From: Rhizobium lusitanum
GTDB taxonomy: Bacteria > Pseudomonadota > Alphaproteobacteria > Rhizobiales > Rhizobiaceae
Assembly: GCF_014189535.1 (NCBI RefSeq)
Contig: NZ_CP050308.1
Span: forward strand, 3,275,001 to 3,339,000
Reading direction: 5' to 3'
Length of the DNA stretch: 64,000 nucleotides
Shown here: piece by piece, positions 45,899 to 53,955 of the stretch
Layout of the letters: every line of letters begins with the position of its first letter
How positions within the stretch are numbered: position 1 is the stretch's first letter
Program-made: the position numbers and the translations under genes
The notes under the pieces: model-generated
Database searches by the model: none
What the model was told of the DNA's origin: nothing
What the model saw: only the letters and a program-made list of their open reading frames with translations

Positions 45899-45915
45899 GT
45901 TCCATTATTCGGAAC
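45899..45915. promoter_or_regulatory. IclR-type operator in the dgo/iclR spacer
   Basis: GTTCC-ATTATTC-GGAAC is a perfect 5-7-5 inverted repeat about 35 bases upstream of the SDR start. GTTCC..GGAAC dyads are typical for IclR regulators. The neighbouring IclR protein is the expected ligand. Confidence 0.65.
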
Positions 45916-45991
45916 CAAATTTGACTATGTGGAATTATCGGATTACCCTTCGGCTATGTCAAGGACGTGACGGAGATGTGATGGGGCGGTT

Positions 45992-46801
45992 GTGAATTTG
46001 AAACAGGACGAGAATATGGGGGGTACGCGCCGTGGCCGGGAGACGGGGACGCTCGGCAAACTCATGGCGCTGCTTGATCTCGTAGCGCTGGCCGATCACC
46101 CCATGCGTTTCACCGACATCCTGTCATTCTCCAACCAGCCGCGTGGCACACTGCATCGGCAATTGTCGCACCTCGTTGAGGAGGGGCTGCTGGAGATCGA
46201 TCGCGACGGGCGCTATCTGCCCGGCATCAGGCTGTTGAGCCTCGCGTCACGCAGTTGGGAGCGAAATGAATTCCGCGCTGTCGCCGAGCCGCATCTCAGC
46301 CTTTTGCACACGCAGACCGGCGAAACCGTACACCTCGGCGTCCTGCGCGGCGCGGAGGTCATCTATCTCGACAAGGTCGAGGGCCGGCAGTCCGTGCGGA
46401 TGTATTCACAGATCGGCAACGCCTCGCCGGCCTATTGCACCGGTGTCGGCAAGGCGGCGCTTTCCATGCTGGACGATATCGGCCTCGAAGCGCGTCTCGC
46501 CGGTCTCAAGTTTCATGCCTATACCGAGCATACCCATCGCGATGTGGCGGATCTTCTTGCCGATATCGCGGCTATCAGGACGCGCGGTTACGCCTTTGAC
46601 CGCGAAGAGCACGAAAGTGGTATTTGTTGCGTCGCTGCGCCCATTCATTCCGACGACGGCAATATGCTGGCGGGCGTGTCGGTGACCGGGCCGGCCTATC
46701 GCGTCACATCGGAAAAGTTGCAGGAGTGGGCGCCCCTGGTCAGGGCGGCTGCAGCCTCCATCATGCAGGATATGCACAGCCGGCTGGGTCCGAAGCGATA
46801 G
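45992..46801 (+). CDS. IclR family transcriptional regulator
   Basis: A 269-residue IclR protein with an N-terminal winged HTH ('GKLMALLDLVALADHPMRFTDILSFSNQPRGTLHRQLSHLVEEGLL', about 22-68) and a C-terminal effector-binding domain ('YLDKVEGRQSVRMYSQIGNASPAYCTGVGKAAL', 'GYAFDREEHESGICCVAAPI'). It likely represses the divergent galactose/galactonate operon until a pathway intermediate binds. The GTG start at 45992 follows GGGGCGG; an in-frame ATG at 46016, preceded by AGGACGAG, is an alternative that would lose eight residues. Confidence 0.92.
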   Translation: MNLKQDENMGGTRRGRETGTLGKLMALLDLVALADHPMRFTDILSFSNQPRGTLHRQLSHLVEEGLLEIDRDGRYLPGIRLLSLASRSWERNEFRAVAEPHLSLLHTQTGETVHLGVLRGAEVIYLDKVEGRQSVRMYSQIGNASPAYCTGVGKAALSMLDDIGLEARLAGLKFHAYTEHTHRDVADLLADIAAIRTRGYAFDREEHESGICCVAAPIHSDDGNMLAGVSVTGPAYRVTSEKLQEWAPLVRAAAASIMQDMHSRLGPKR

Positions 46802-46894
46802 TTTCGGCGATTTTCCTCGACTGTCATACGAAATCCATTGATTTAACGTTTACGTGCACTGGACCTTGGCCGGTTTACACGTTTATTCTGTGTT

Positions 46895-46935
46895 ACTTAT
46901 CGAGACACGCCGATGATCTGCGTGTCTCGATAAGT
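46895..46935. promoter_or_regulatory. 16-bp perfect inverted repeat upstream of luxR
   Basis: ACTTATCGAGACACGC (46895-46910) is exactly complementary to 46920-46935 with a nine-base spacer. There is no T-run after it. It lies 140 bases before the LuxR start and 94 after the IclR stop. It could be a regulator site, a leader hairpin, or a weak terminator for the IclR gene. Confidence 0.85.
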
Positions 46936-47074
46936 GCCTACTGCCGCCCTTGGAAGAGTTTAGCGAAATGCTTTATCGGGCGCCGGCATGTTGACGTTCG
47001 TGCGATGACACGGAGGCGTGGAGGCGGCGCTTTCGAGTTTATTCCCCCGTCCTCTCTTTACATAAAGAAGACTG

Positions 47075-47815
47075 ATGATGGCAGCTTTAGTGCAGGCGGG
47101 AGGATCCCCTCGCGGTGAAGATTACATTGATGAAATCGCCGGTCTGAAAACCCAGTTCGATGTTTTTCGTTTCATGAAGCGCTTGACCGAAGCCTATCGT
47201 TGCCGGGCTTTCCTGGTCGTGAACCTGCCGACGCCCACGTCCTTCGATCTGCAGAGCAATTCGGTTATCAACAATTGGCCGGCCGAACTGCTGACGATGT
47301 ATGATCAGGAAGGGCTCTTGCGCAACAGCACCGTGTCGCGGCGCCTGCGCGTTTCGACATTGCCCTTCGTCTACGATTCCGCGGCAAACACCAATCACGA
47401 TGACAGCAAGATTCAGGTCAGGGTTTCTTTGTTCGAGCGTTTTCGGATGGCGCGGAGCATCTGTTTGCCGACCCATGATGCATCCGGCATTCGCGGCGCG
47501 GTCATACTCTCGGGCGATCGTGACCCCTTCACGGCTGAAGAGATCAAGGATCTCTTCTATGTCGCGATCTATGTCTTCGACAGGCTCGCCGAAATCCGCA
47601 GCCTGGATGTGCGGATCGTCGATGCGCTCACCGACCGCGAGATCGATTGTTTGAATTGGACGGCAGCCGGCAAGACCAGCGCCGAAATTGCCGAAATCCT
47701 CACGCTCTCGGAACATACGGTCAATCACTACTTGAACCGTGCCACCAAGAAGCTGGATACCGTCAACCGCACCCAGGCGGTCGCAAAGGCGTTGCGCGTC
47801 GGGTTGATAAAATAG
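47075..47815 (+). CDS. LuxR-type regulator with autoinducer-domain-like N-terminus
   Basis: A 246-residue LuxR-type regulator. The N-terminal 165 residues look like an acyl-homoserine-lactone-binding-type domain, with 'YIDEIAGLKTQFDVFRFMKRLTEAYRCRAF' and 'WPAELLTMYDQEGL' in the expected places, but the ligand residues cannot be confirmed. The C-terminal HTH is classical: 'LTDREIDCLNWTAAGKTSAEIAEILTLSEHTVNHYLNRATKKLD' (about 185-230). No luxI-type synthase is in the window, so it is a solo LuxR. A 16-bp inverted repeat precedes it. ATG 47075 or 47078 are equally possible. Confidence 0.9.
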   Translation: MMAALVQAGGSPRGEDYIDEIAGLKTQFDVFRFMKRLTEAYRCRAFLVVNLPTPTSFDLQSNSVINNWPAELLTMYDQEGLLRNSTVSRRLRVSTLPFVYDSAANTNHDDSKIQVRVSLFERFRMARSICLPTHDASGIRGAVILSGDRDPFTAEEIKDLFYVAIYVFDRLAEIRSLDVRIVDALTDREIDCLNWTAAGKTSAEIAEILTLSEHTVNHYLNRATKKLDTVNRTQAVAKALRVGLIK

Positions 47816-47984
47816 ATAGCATGCAGACAAGCGTGAGGCCGGATGGAATTCGGGCAGTTTTCTGCGCGAATTTTGTGCGTTGCCTATAAAATTTGCTGGC
47901 GATGTTTGCAGTGCACCCTGAGCCGAAATGGGCGACTTCATGTCAATTATCTGAAAAATAATGACTTTTCCAATTCATCGAAAC

Positions 47985-48000
47985 TGGCATGCTTTCTGCA
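47985..48000 (+). promoter_or_regulatory. Sigma-54-type promoter
   Basis: TGGCAT-GCTTT-CTGCA has the GG-N10-GC spacing of RpoN promoters (consensus TGGCAC-N5-TTGCA), with one or two mismatches at the less conserved places. The start would be near 48012. The next coding start on this strand is mrp at 48435, over 400 bases away. Confidence 0.55.
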
Positions 48001-48011
48001 TCGCAATATGC

Positions 48012-48434
48012 AAGAGGTCCAGAGGGGACTTTGATAACAGCGCCGATCAATGTGCGCGGATCAGGCAGCCGTCGTCGATACCAGTGTCGTTGCTTCTCCC
48101 GGCGACCGGTCTTGACGGCGGCTGTTGCTTATTGAGCACGTCCTCGAGTTCAACTGATGTCGCGTCGCGATTTTTCGCGGACTTGCCCTATTCCTTCCCA
48201 GACTTTGCTTTATCCCGGCCCCCGCAAATACTTTGCGTCTCCAAGCGAGCGTTGCGGCTGGTGGGGTTATAAAACCCGGCGGACCTGCCGGCCGCAACGA
48301 ACTCAGCCACTTTTGTCGACAATCCCCCTGAATTTCGTTTGGCGAAGCCCCGCCGCTCCACTATCTAAGCCAGAGAGTCAGAGCGCTTGCCCGATGAGGC
48401 AGGCTGCGGATGAAAATGACGCAGTGAGGATGAA
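48012..48434 (+). other. Gene-free region after the sigma-54 site, with RNA-like stems
   Basis: No convincing coding sequence lies between luxR and mrp (47816-48434, 619 bases). Near 48251-48298 a long stem GTTGCGGC / GCCGCAAC (48251-48258 with 48291-48298), extended by wobble pairs, encloses a second perfect hairpin GGGTT-ATAA-AACCC (48264-48277). Together with the upstream sigma-54 site this may be a small RNA or a long mrp leader. Confidence 0.4.
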
Positions 48435-49586
48435 ATGGCTGACATCACCAAGGAACAGGTTCTGGATACGCTTAAGACCGTTCGCGGACCGGATCTGGAG
48501 CACAATATCGTTGAGCTCGGCATGGTGTCGGACGTCTTCATTTCCGACGGCAAGGTGTATTTCTCGATCACCGTTCCGGCCGAACGCGCCCAGGATCTGG
48601 AACCGATGCGTCTTGCTGCCGAGCGCGTCATCAAGGGGATGCCCGGCGTCAAGGGTGCCATGGTCGCGCTGACCGCGGACAAGAAGGCTGGCGGCGCACC
48701 GGCTGCTCGTCCTGCCCCGCCGCAACCACAGCCACATGCCCATCCTCATGCGCATGCTCCACAACAGCCGCCCCGCGCCGGAAAGATCGGCGTTCCCGGC
48801 GTTGGTGCCATTATCGCCGTCGCTTCCGGCAAGGGTGGGGTCGGCAAGTCGACAACGGCGGTCAACCTTGCGCTCGGACTGCTGGCCAATGGCCTGCGCG
48901 TTGGCATACTGGACGCCGATATCTATGGTCCGTCGATGCCGCGCCTTCTGAAAATCTCTGGCAAGCCAAAGCAGATCGATGGCCGCATCATCGTTCCCAT
49001 GGAGAATTACGGCCTCAAGGTCATGTCGATGGGCTTCCTCGTCGAGGAGGAAACGGCGATGATCTGGCGTGGGCCGATGGTTCAGTCGGCGCTGCTGCAG
49101 ATGCTGCGCGAAGTGGCCTGGGGCGAACTCGATGTTCTCGTCGTCGACATGCCGCCGGGCACCGGCGATGTGCAGCTGACCATGGCGCAGCAGGTGCCGC
49201 TTGCCGGCGCCGTCATCGTCTCGACACCGCAGGATCTGGCGCTGATCGATGCCCGCAAGGGCCTCAACATGTTCCGCAAGGTCGAGGTTCCCGTCCTCGG
49301 GATTGTTGAAAACATGAGCTATTTCATCGCGCCGGACACGGGCGCCCGCTACGATATCTTCGGCCATGGCGGCGCGCGCAAGGAGGCCGAGCGTATCGGC
49401 GTGCCCTTCCTCGGCGAGGTGCCGCTGACCATGGGTATCCGCGAAACGTCCGATGCCGGAACGCCGCTGGTTGCCTCCGATCCCGAGGGCGTTGTTGCCG
49501 GCATCTATCGCGAGATCGCCGCCAAGGTCTGGGCGCAGGTCAGCAACACGCCTTTGCGCGCAGCCCCCTCCATCGTCTTTGAATAA
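48435..49586 (+). CDS. Mrp/NBP35 (ApbC) P-loop ATPase, iron-sulfur carrier family
   Basis: A 383-residue protein with an N-terminal DUF59/MIP18-like domain (about 1-85), a Pro/His-rich linker (90-112, 'QPQPHAHPHAHA'), and the MinD-like ATPase with the deviant Walker A GKGGVGKS (132-139) and 'DILDADIYGPSMPRL'. The family moves Fe-S clusters to apoproteins. The CxxC usually found in 'NMSYF.C..C' is replaced here (ENMSYFIAPDTGARYDIFGHGG), so cluster binding would need other ligands. It stands as a single gene. Confidence 0.92.
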   Translation: MADITKEQVLDTLKTVRGPDLEHNIVELGMVSDVFISDGKVYFSITVPAERAQDLEPMRLAAERVIKGMPGVKGAMVALTADKKAGGAPAARPAPPQPQPHAHPHAHAPQQPPRAGKIGVPGVGAIIAVASGKGGVGKSTTAVNLALGLLANGLRVGILDADIYGPSMPRLLKISGKPKQIDGRIIVPMENYGLKVMSMGFLVEEETAMIWRGPMVQSALLQMLREVAWGELDVLVVDMPPGTGDVQLTMAQQVPLAGAVIVSTPQDLALIDARKGLNMFRKVEVPVLGIVENMSYFIAPDTGARYDIFGHGGARKEAERIGVPFLGEVPLTMGIRETSDAGTPLVASDPEGVVAGIYREIAAKVWAQVSNTPLRAAPSIVFE

Positions 49587-49996
49587 TTCGTGAAGGTTCG
49601 GGCCTGTGGCCATCGGTGTGATTGCCTTGCCCGCGCCATGTGCTATGACTTCGCAAATCGGAAAGTTGCAGTGAAAACGCGCATTGAAGGGGTTGTGGCT
49701 TGATTCTTTGCGCGCTTTGCTGCATATGCGCCGCCGGCGTGAATACGGTCGAGCATATTGGATGACGGCCGCCCGCGGCATGGTGACTTCGTCTCGCCCG
49801 AGCGATCGGCGTTGTTTATGACGAGCGAAGAATTGGTATTGCAGCGCAATCAATATGGATACGGATTCCCAGCCGCACCGGCGGGATACGCCCGGAGTTT
49901 TATGAGTTTTCTTCTTTGGCCATTGGTAGGATCGCAGTCGGAGCGCATGAAGCGCTCTGGCTATAGCTTTGCCTGCGCCGTGCCGGGAGCGATGCG
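49587..49996 (+). other. Region upstream of corA, possible leader ORF
   Basis: This 410-bp stretch has no clear gene. One small frame, from ATG 49818 (or 49758) to TGA 49998-50000, would give a 60-residue peptide (MTSEELVLQRNQYGYGF at its start) that overlaps the corA TTG by three bases. It could be a leader peptide for corA, as known for Salmonella corL, but codon use gives no support. A ribosome site before 49818 is not evident. Confidence 0.35.
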
Positions 49997-50974
49997 TTGA
50001 TCACCGCCTATTGTTCCGACTGTACCTCGCTCGAACTGGCAAACCTTTCGACCCTTGCCCAATTGCCGGACAATGCGGTCTGGATCGACATGGTCGAACC
50101 GTCTCGCGAAGAGGAAACGAATATCGAGCGCCTGCTGGGGCTCGAGGTTCCGACTCGCGAGGATATGAAGGATATCGAGCCGTCAGCCCGGCTCTATGTC
50201 GAGAATGACGCAGTCTTCCTGACTGCCTCACTGCTGTGGAAAGCCGATACCAATCTGCCGGCGCTGACAGATGTCGCCTTCATTTTGACGGGACACCGCC
50301 TGGTCACGATCCGCTATGCCCGGCCGAAATCCTTTGCGCTGTTCATCGCCGCCCTGCAGCGAGTTCCGCAAGATCGGCTGACGGGTATCTCGCTGCTGGC
50401 GAAACTTCTCGAAACAATTATCGATCGCACGGCTGAGGTTCTTGAACAAACGGTCGCCGGCATCGATATATTGTCAGCGCACGTATTCGGCGACCGCGTG
50501 AAGAAAATCCGTCGTCCGGCAAACTATCTGGAAGAGAAGCTAAAGGATATTGCGGGCTACCATCGTACGATCAGCAAGGTACGAGATAGCCTGAGTTCAT
50601 TGTCGCGGCTTTTGACCTTCCTCAATACCATCCCTGCCATGCAGCAGGACCAAGAGGCCAAGGAATTGTGCCGCAATGTCTCGCGGGATGTGCAGTCTCT
50701 ATCCGAGCACGCCTCTTTCGTGGCGGGCAACATTACCTTCCTGCTGGATGCATCGCTTGGCCTGATCAATATCGAGCAGAACTCCATCATCAAGATTTTC
50801 TCGATCGCCTCCGTGGTTTTTTTGCCCCCGACGCTTGTGGCATCGGTCTATGGTATGAACTTCGAGCTCATGCCTGAATTGCATTTTGTCTACGGTTACC
50901 CGGCGTCGTTGTTGTTGATGGTGGTGTCCGCCATCGTTCCGTTTTTCTTTTTTCGCTGGAAAGGCTGGCTCTGA
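49997..50974 (+). CDS. corA: CorA-family magnesium/divalent-cation transporter
   Basis: A 325-residue CorA-type channel, pentameric in the inner membrane. The cytoplasmic funnel (1-260) ends in the long stalk helix, followed by two transmembrane helices with the signature YGMNF between them ('VVFLPPTLVASVYGMNFELMPEL') and a final 'MVVSAIVPFFFFRWKGWL' with the basic C-terminus. It uses a TTG start (49997) with GGGAG eight bases before it; no ATG fits. kup follows 17 bases after the stop, so Mg2+ and K+ uptake genes are adjacent and probably cotranscribed. Confidence 0.93.
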   Translation: MITAYCSDCTSLELANLSTLAQLPDNAVWIDMVEPSREEETNIERLLGLEVPTREDMKDIEPSARLYVENDAVFLTASLLWKADTNLPALTDVAFILTGHRLVTIRYARPKSFALFIAALQRVPQDRLTGISLLAKLLETIIDRTAEVLEQTVAGIDILSAHVFGDRVKKIRRPANYLEEKLKDIAGYHRTISKVRDSLSSLSRLLTFLNTIPAMQQDQEAKELCRNVSRDVQSLSEHASFVAGNITFLLDASLGLINIEQNSIIKIFSIASVVFLPPTLVASVYGMNFELMPELHFVYGYPASLLLMVVSAIVPFFFFRWKGWL

Positions 50975-50991
50975 GAGTCTAGTGATCCTGA

Positions 50992-52893
50992 ATGTCTGAC
51001 GAAACTCATCATTCTCCCGACGGGAAAATGAGCATACGCAAACTGTCGTACCTCGCCGTCGGCTCCGTCGGCGTTGTATACGGCGATATTGGTACGAGCC
51101 CGCTTTACGCCTTTCGCGAGGCGCTGAAGCCCGTGGCTGCCGACGGTCTGACGCGTGGGGAGGTCATCAGCCTCGTTTCGCTGATGTTCTGGGCGCTGAC
51201 GATCATCGTCACCATGAAATATGTCCTTTTTCTGCTGCGCGCCGACAATGACGGCGAAGGCGGCACGCTGTCGCTTCTTGCGCTGCTGATGAAGACGGCG
51301 AACGGCCATACCGCCGTTCTCATGCTTCTCGGACTTCTGGGTGCGGCGCTCTTTCTCGGCGACGCGATGATCACGCCGGCCCTGTCGGTTCTCTCCGCCG
51401 TCGAAGGTCTAAAGCTGGTCACGCCAACGCTGTCGGACTATATCGTGCCGATCTCGGTGGTGATCCTGGCAATGCTGTTTGCCATCCAGTCACATGGCAC
51501 CGGCGCGGTTGCGCGCTTCTTCGGCCCGATCACGGTGATCTGGTTCGTCGTCATGGGCGTTGCCGGCATCATGCATATCTCCGACGATTTCGGCATCCTG
51601 GCTGCCTTGAACCCCTGGTATGCAGTCAACTTCCTGATGAACGAGGGCTTTCTGGGCGTCGTCGTGCTCGGTGCGGTCTTCCTGACGGTGACCGGCGCCG
51701 AAGCCCTTTACGCCGACCTCGGCCATTTTGGCCGGCGCCCGATCCAGTGGGCCTGGTTTGCGCTGGTATTTCCGTCGCTGACGCTGAATTATCTCGGCCA
51801 GGGCGCGCTCGTGTTGCGCGAGCCGCTCGCCATGTCCGATCCGTTCTTCCTGATGTATCCGCATTGGGCGCTTCTGCCGGTGGTCATTCTCGCTACCATG
51901 GCAACGATCATCGCCAGCCAGGCGGTCATTACCGGCGCCTTCTCGCTGACGCGCCAGGCGATCCATCTCGGCTTCCTGCCACGCATGGAAATCCTCATCA
52001 CCTCCGAGACCAATACCGGCCAGATCTTCCTGCCGGCGGTCAACGCGGTGCTCTTCTTCGGCGTCATCTTCCTGGTGCTGAGCTTCAAGACCTCGGATGC
52101 GCTGGCGACCGCCTACGGTATCTCGGTGACCGGCGCCATGGTCGTCACCTCGATCATGGCCTTCGAATTCGTCCGCGTCCGCTGGAACTGGACGCTGCCG
52201 ATGGCGATTGCCGTGCTGACGCCGTTGCTGCTGCTCGAATTCGTCTTCCTCGGCGCCAACCTGCTGAAGATCCACGACGGCGGCTATGTTCCGGTGCTGA
52301 TCGCTACCGCCTTCACGGTGATCATGTGGACCTGGCGTCGTGGCAGCGCGATCCTGATGGAGAAGACGCGGCATACGGATATCCCGCTATCGTCCTTCGT
52401 CAGCTCGATCGAGCGCAAGAGCGATCACTCCCCGGCGCATGTGCCGGGCACGGCGATCTTCCTCACCAGCGATCCGGAATCGGCGCCCGCAGCCCTTCTT
52501 CATAATCTGAAGCACAATCACGTTCTGCACGACAAGAACGTCATCCTGACGATCCGCACCACCAACAAGCCGCGCGTGCCCCAGGAAGACCGCTATTCGG
52601 TGGAGAAGGTGTCCGACCGCTTCTCGCGTGTCGAGCTACGCTTCGGCTTCATGGAATCGCAGAACGTCTCGCAGGCGCTGGCGACCCTGCGCAAAACCGG
52701 GGTGAAGTTCGACATCATGTCGACCTCCTTCTATCTCGGTCGCCGCAAGCTGGTACCCGACGCCAAGTCCGGTATGCCGCACTGGCAGGACCGGCTCTAC
52801 ATCGCGCTCGCCAACGCCGCGACGGACCCATCCGACTACTTCCGCCTGCCGGCCAACCGGGTGGTGGAACTGGGTTCGCACGTCATTATCTGA
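50992..52893 (+). CDS. kup: Kup potassium uptake protein
   Basis: A 633-residue KUP-type K+:H+ symporter with twelve predicted transmembrane helices and a C-terminal cytoplasmic domain (about 460-633). The family signature '[17 protein letters not shown]' lies at residues 29-45, and '[21 protein letters not shown]' in the middle is typical. E. coli Kup has 622 residues. Rhizobia often have two or three kup genes. The start ATG 50992 is the first in frame. A hairpin terminator follows. Confidence 0.95.
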   Translation: MSDETHHSPDGKMSIRKLSYLAVGSVGVVYGDIGTSPLYAFREALKPVAADGLTRGEVISLVSLMFWALTIIVTMKYVLFLLRADNDGEGGTLSLLALLMKTANGHTAVLMLLGLLGAALFLGDAMITPALSVLSAVEGLKLVTPTLSDYIVPISVVILAMLFAIQSHGTGAVARFFGPITVIWFVVMGVAGIMHISDDFGILAALNPWYAVNFLMNEGFLGVVVLGAVFLTVTGAEALYADLGHFGRRPIQWAWFALVFPSLTLNYLGQGALVLREPLAMSDPFFLMYPHWALLPVVILATMATIIASQAVITGAFSLTRQAIHLGFLPRMEILITSETNTGQIFLPAVNAVLFFGVIFLVLSFKTSDALATAYGISVTGAMVVTSIMAFEFVRVRWNWTLPMAIAVLTPLLLLEFVFLGANLLKIHDGGYVPVLIATAFTVIMWTWRRGSAILMEKTRHTDIPLSSFVSSIERKSDHSPAHVPGTAIFLTSDPESAPAALLHNLKHNHVLHDKNVILTIRTTNKPRVPQEDRYSVEKVSDRFSRVELRFGFMESQNVSQALATLRKTGVKFDIMSTSFYLGRRKLVPDAKSGMPHWQDRLYIALANAATDPSDYFRLPANRVVELGSHVII

Positions 52894-52922
52894 CGCAAGC
52901 GTAGCTCCTATTTTGCGGAAGG

Positions 52923-52946
52923 CCCGGTGGGTTTCCGCCGGGTCTT
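52923..52946 (+). terminator. Terminator of kup
   Basis: CCCGGTGG (52923-52930) and CCGCCGGG (52935-52942) pair around a GTTT loop with one G-U pair, followed by a TCTTAATATTT tract. Confidence 0.7.
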
Positions 52947-53031
52947 AATATTTCCATTGCGAAACCAGTACGCAATGGAGTTCAATTTTAAGGAGAATCG
53001 CTGCATTGCATTTTCGAGAGGACAATTGCGA

Positions 53032-53769
53032 ATGCTCAAAGAGACCTTTTCTATCGCACGTCGTAACGTGGTTCTTTATATAACTTATGTGCTGCTATTG
53101 TTCGGTGCTCAAATTGCCGATGAATATTTTAAAGGATCCAGCGCAAATGTAGCCAGTACGATTTTGCTGTGCTTGCTCTCGATGAATGTACAAAAGTCCG
53201 TTTTGTGGAATCTTGATCTCAAAGCCGCCGCCAAGGTCGGCGGCCTCCCTCTGCTGAGCTTCTCTTTTAAGATCATCGCTCTTTTCTTGATTGCTCTTCT
53301 CGTCATGCTTCCGGTTCTGTATTTTTTCCTGATGGGCAGAGACTCTTCTTCCATCACGCTGTGGTCCATATTTGCGGGAATGCTGATATTTTCTGTGATC
53401 TTCAGTATCGTCATGGCGCTCCTCGGTACTTGGCTTCCGGCTGGCCTACGTGGCGTCAACACAAGCATCGGCGATGCATTTCAGAGAGGCAAAGCACGGT
53501 TGTTAGCGACGAGTGGTCGTATCATGGCTGGAGTAGGTATTCCTGTACTTGTGGGGATGGTGGCCGTGGTTGCGTCGGTTGTCTTCACCGGCCCTGATTT
53601 GATGAGCAATGGTCAGCCGAATATCCCCCTGGCTCTCATAATGCTCATTTCCGACAGCTTTCAGGTGATGGGCTGGACCTATGTTTCCGTCGTCCTAACA
53701 AGGCGGTATATGGAAGCAGAACAAATTCAGCCGCCGTCTGCCGTTGAAGCTGTTTCGGCCATTGTTTAA
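53032..53769 (+). CDS. Unknown integral membrane protein
   Basis: A 245-residue protein with about six hydrophobic segments ('VVLYITYVLLLFGAQI', 'IIALFLIALLVMLPVLYFFL', 'LWSIFAGMLIFSVIFSIVMALLG', 'IPVLVGMVAVVASVVF' and others). I recognise no family. The base composition is clearly lower in GC than kup or the genes after it, with codons such as TTA, AGT and ATA, so it may be acquired. ATG 53032 has GAGAGGA nine bases upstream; starts further 5' are unsupported. It is followed by its own terminator. Confidence 0.75.
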   Translation: MLKETFSIARRNVVLYITYVLLLFGAQIADEYFKGSSANVASTILLCLLSMNVQKSVLWNLDLKAAAKVGGLPLLSFSFKIIALFLIALLVMLPVLYFFLMGRDSSSITLWSIFAGMLIFSVIFSIVMALLGTWLPAGLRGVNTSIGDAFQRGKARLLATSGRIMAGVGIPVLVGMVAVVASVVFTGPDLMSNGQPNIPLALIMLISDSFQVMGWTYVSVVLTRRYMEAEQIQPPSAVEAVSAIV

Positions 53770-53811
53770 GGCGACGCGCTCTTGCATCGGCCTGCAAGGA
53801 CTCCGATCCGT

Positions 53812-53838
53812 GGCCTGGTGGATATTCGCCGGGCCTTT
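53812..53838 (+). terminator. Terminator behind the membrane-protein gene
   Basis: GGCCTGGTG (53812-53820) and CGCCGGGCC (53827-53835) pair with two G-U pairs, then TTTT. Confidence 0.65.
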
Positions 53839-53885
53839 TGCTTGCTGACTTTCAGAACGTGCGCGCGGTCATGCAAAAGCCTGAA

Positions 53886-53906
53886 TTAACCATCCATCAA
53901 GGTTAA
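53886..53906. promoter_or_regulatory. TTAACC-N9-GGTTAA dyad before the cell-wall hydrolase gene
   Basis: A perfect 6-9-6 inverted repeat 50 bases before the start of the hydrolase gene. Each arm contains the TTAAC half site of CtrA, the cell-cycle regulator, in opposite orientations. The role is inferred. Confidence 0.45.
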
Positions 53907-53955
53907 TGGGAGATTATTCCGGCTCCTGATCCCGAGTGCCGTTTGGAGTCCGGTA

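Noticed and set aside
48378..49853. A 491-codon antisense frame across mrp
   Set aside because: Opposite to the conserved Mrp gene; no domain or ribosome site.
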